Source of the DNA: Spirochaetota bacterium
GTDB lineage: Bacteria > Spirochaetota > B62-G9
Assembly (NCBI GenBank): GCA_026990615.1
Contig: JALXDB010000151.1
Location: 1-7,096, forward strand
Length of the DNA stretch: 7,096 nucleotides
Direction of reading: 5' to 3'
Shown here: positions 6,270 to 7,096 of the stretch, one piece after another
Position numbering within the stretch: the first letter of the stretch is position 1
How the letters are laid out: every line of letters starts with the position of its first letter
Position numbers and translations under genes: made by a program
The notes under the pieces: model-generated
What the model was told of the DNA's origin: nothing
Database searches by the model: none
The model's input: only the letters and a program-made list of their open reading frames with translations

Positions 6270-6419
6270 GTCATTTCGAGCCTTGATTTACAAAGGCGAG
6301 AAATCTTTGGTTTTCTATTGTAATTAAAAGGACTCAAGCACTTTACAAAGATTTCGTCGCTTCGCTCAAAGATGCACTTCGTTAAGATTTCTCACTTCAC
6401 TTCGTTCGTTCGAAATGAC
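6270..6419. repeat. Palindromic element A2 (150 bp)
   Basis: Same architecture as A1: outer arms at 6270-6279 and 6410-6419, inner arms at 6298-6307 and 6384-6393. Here the left hairpin pairs perfectly: GCCTT (6280-6284) with AAGGC (6293-6297). The interior contains AAAGATTTCGTCGCTTCGCT from about 6348, followed by CAAAGATG, a degenerate copy of the right end. This suggests that type A formed by nesting or fusion of elements. Confidence 0.88.
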
Positions 6420-6472
6420 ACAGTACGGAGCAATTCCCAAAAAATGGACTAAATATAAAAACACAGTCACAT

Positions 6473-6595
6473 GTCATTTCGAGCCCTGGGAGGGCGAGAA
6501 ATCTTTGGTTTATTCATTGCTCTGTTTAAGATTTAGGCGCTTCACTTATAGTACCACGTTGTTTATTAAAGATTTCTCGGTTCACTCGAAATGAC
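6473..6595. repeat. Palindromic element B2 (123 bp)
   Basis: Same length as B1, with about six differences by eye. Three of them are the loop of the left hairpin, GCCCT-GGG-AGGGC (6483-6495), while the stem is unchanged; two lie in the right junction (CGGTTCACTCG against CGTTACACTCG). The outer arms are at 6473-6483 and 6585-6595. Such near identity compared with the A copies points to recent duplication or conversion. Confidence 0.9.
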
Positions 6596-6646
6596 TAGAA
6601 GCGGGGTGGCCTTTAATTCGCGCACATAAACTAAACATGTATAATT

Positions 6647-6808
6647 GTCATTTCGAGCCTTGAAAAGGCGAGAAATCTTAATTTGATCACCGCTCTATAA
6701 TATTTCGTTATATTTCGTTTCTGCATCAAAATAGCACTTCGTTAAGATTTCTCACTTCACTTCGTTCGTTCGAAAGTAAAAGAGATTTCTCGTTTCACTC
6801 GAAATGAC
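6647..6808. repeat. Hybrid element A3/B3 (162 bp)
   Basis: This begins like A with GTCATTTCGA (6647-6656), has the hairpin GCCTT-GAA-AAGGC (6657-6669), and continues through the type A right junction to TCGAAA (6770-6775). There it is cut before TGAC and joins a type B right end, AGATTTCTCGTTTCACTCGA and onward, finishing at TCGAAATGAC (6799-6808). The spacer and most of a third B element are missing. The simplest reading is a deletion between a third A and a third B element. Confidence 0.8.
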
Positions 6809-6828
6809 AAGAGTCAGAGCTTTTCAGC

Positions 6829-6840
6829 ATTCGGAATGAC
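6829..6840. repeat. Right-edge degenerate element end
   Basis: TCGGAATGAC at 6831-6840 differs by one base from the element right end and is followed by ATGGGTCGGGC, which resembles the GC-rich start of the B-to-A spacer. It probably marks the eroded far edge of the array, about 40 bases before the aspartate kinase stop codon. Confidence 0.5.
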
Positions 6841-6881
6841 ATGGGTCGGGCCCTTCATTTGGAACAACAAAGACAGTGCAT

Positions 6882-7096
6882 TCACTTTACAAACTCTCCA
6901 TATATAGCCCTTATGGCTCTTTCAAAATCCTCAACCTCAACACCAATTATAATGTTTATCTCACTCGAACCCTGATCGATCATTCTCACATTTATTCCTT
7001 CCCTGCCCAGCGCGCCAAATATCCTGCCCGCTATCCCAGGTGTATGGGCCATCCCCCTTCCTACAGTGGCAATAAGAGCCATATCAGGATAAACTT
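6882..7096 (-). CDS. lysC: Aspartate kinase, C-terminal ACT region (partial)
   Basis: Only the last 70 or so residues are in the window; the frame stays open through the right edge and the upstream part is missing. The segment has the signature of the terminal ACT domain of aspartokinases: VGRGMAHTPGIAGRIF, then REGINVRMIDQGSSEINI and a final DFERAIRAIYGEF. Aspartate kinase phosphorylates aspartate at the entry to the lysine, threonine and methionine pathway, and this ACT domain usually senses lysine or threonine. QGSSEIN is typical of the regulatory core. The in-frame ATG at 7082 is internal, since codons for V-Y-P-D precede it. A bifunctional aspartokinase-homoserine dehydrogenase is unlikely, because the protein ends right after the ACT domain. 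The gene converges on the SDR gene across the repeat array. Confidence 0.85.
   Translation of the reverse strand, partial: VYPDMALIATVGRGMAHTPGIAGRIFGALGREGINVRMIDQGSSEINIIIGVEVEDFERAIRAIYGEFVK

Larger units (their letters stand above)
5891..6646. repeat. Tandem duplication of the A-spacer-B-spacer block (period 379 bp)
   Basis: A1 and A2 start 379 bases apart (5891 and 6270), and so do B1 and B2 (6094 and 6473). The A-to-B spacers (6041-6093 and 6420-6472) are both 53 bases and nearly the same, sharing AAAAAATGGACTAAATATAA. The second block is 377 bases because its final spacer lost two bases (CATAAACT against CATATAAACT). Conserved spacers show that the whole block was copied, rather than each element inserting on its own. 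Confidence 0.85.
5835..6840. repeat. Intergenic array of alternating palindromic elements
   Basis: About 1 kb without any supportable gene fills the space between the convergent SDR and aspartate kinase genes. It contains five full or hybrid elements, bounded by GTCATTTCGA on the left and TCGAAATGAC on the right, plus right-end remnants at both edges. Elements alternate between a 150-bp type A and a 123-bp type B, separated by two alternating conserved spacers of 51-53 bases. There is no transposase gene, so the elements look non-autonomous. When transcribed from either side they would fold strongly, and they may also act as a two-way transcription barrier, which is an inference from position only. 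Confidence 0.9.

Noticed and set aside
5891..6808. CRISPR array
   Set aside because: Repeats are 123-150 bp, alternate between two types, and the intervening spacers are themselves conserved copies. CRISPR spacers would be unique and of even length with short identical repeats, and no cas genes are present.

Overview
The window is bacterial DNA, AT-rich and densely coding up to about 5.83 kb. It probably comes from a Gram-negative-type lineage that makes isoprenoids by the MEP pathway: one gene encodes a Sec-exported rhodanese, and three genes encode consecutive MEP enzymes. I cannot name the lineage. The MEP enzymes all have unusual active-site motifs, which points away from the well-studied proteobacterial and Bacillus versions.

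Layout. Bases 1-171 hold no gene I can support: all six frames close quickly and no RNA gene or terminator is visible. ispE (172-1068, minus) is divergent from a tight plus-strand run across a 60-base gap. That run is ispD (1129-1848), ispF (1836-2318, overlapping ispD by 13 bases from a TTG start), a DusB-like tRNA-dihydrouridine synthase (2376-3380), a patatin-like phospholipase (3385-4413) and an exported single-domain rhodanese (4447-4905). After 138 bases holding a weak promoter candidate and a perfect AT-only inverted repeat comes an atypical short-chain dehydrogenase (5044-5832).

From the last SDR codon to about 6840 lies roughly 1 kb of non-coding repeat DNA. Two related palindromic elements, A (150 bp) and B (123 bp), alternate as A1-B1-A2-B2-A3/B3, with conserved 51-53 base spacers. 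The block A+spacer+B+spacer is tandemly repeated with a period of 379 bases. Each element has the terminal inverted repeat GTCATTTCGA/TCGAAATGAC, a small hairpin just inside the left end, and an inner inverted repeat GAGAAATCTT/AAGATTTCTC. Folded, this gives a branched structure. The array lies between convergent genes. The window ends in the 3' part of a minus-strand aspartate kinase gene (6882-7096, partial).

How the genes relate. IspD, IspE and IspF act in sequence: MEP to CDP-ME, to CDP-ME-2-phosphate, to ME-cyclodiphosphate. All three genes are together here. The dus, patatin and rhodanese genes share the ispDF transcription direction with almost no spacing, so they are probably co-transcribed, but no common pathway is evident. 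The most unusual content is the repeat array and the set of non-canonical catalytic motifs in IspD, IspE, IspF and the SDR.
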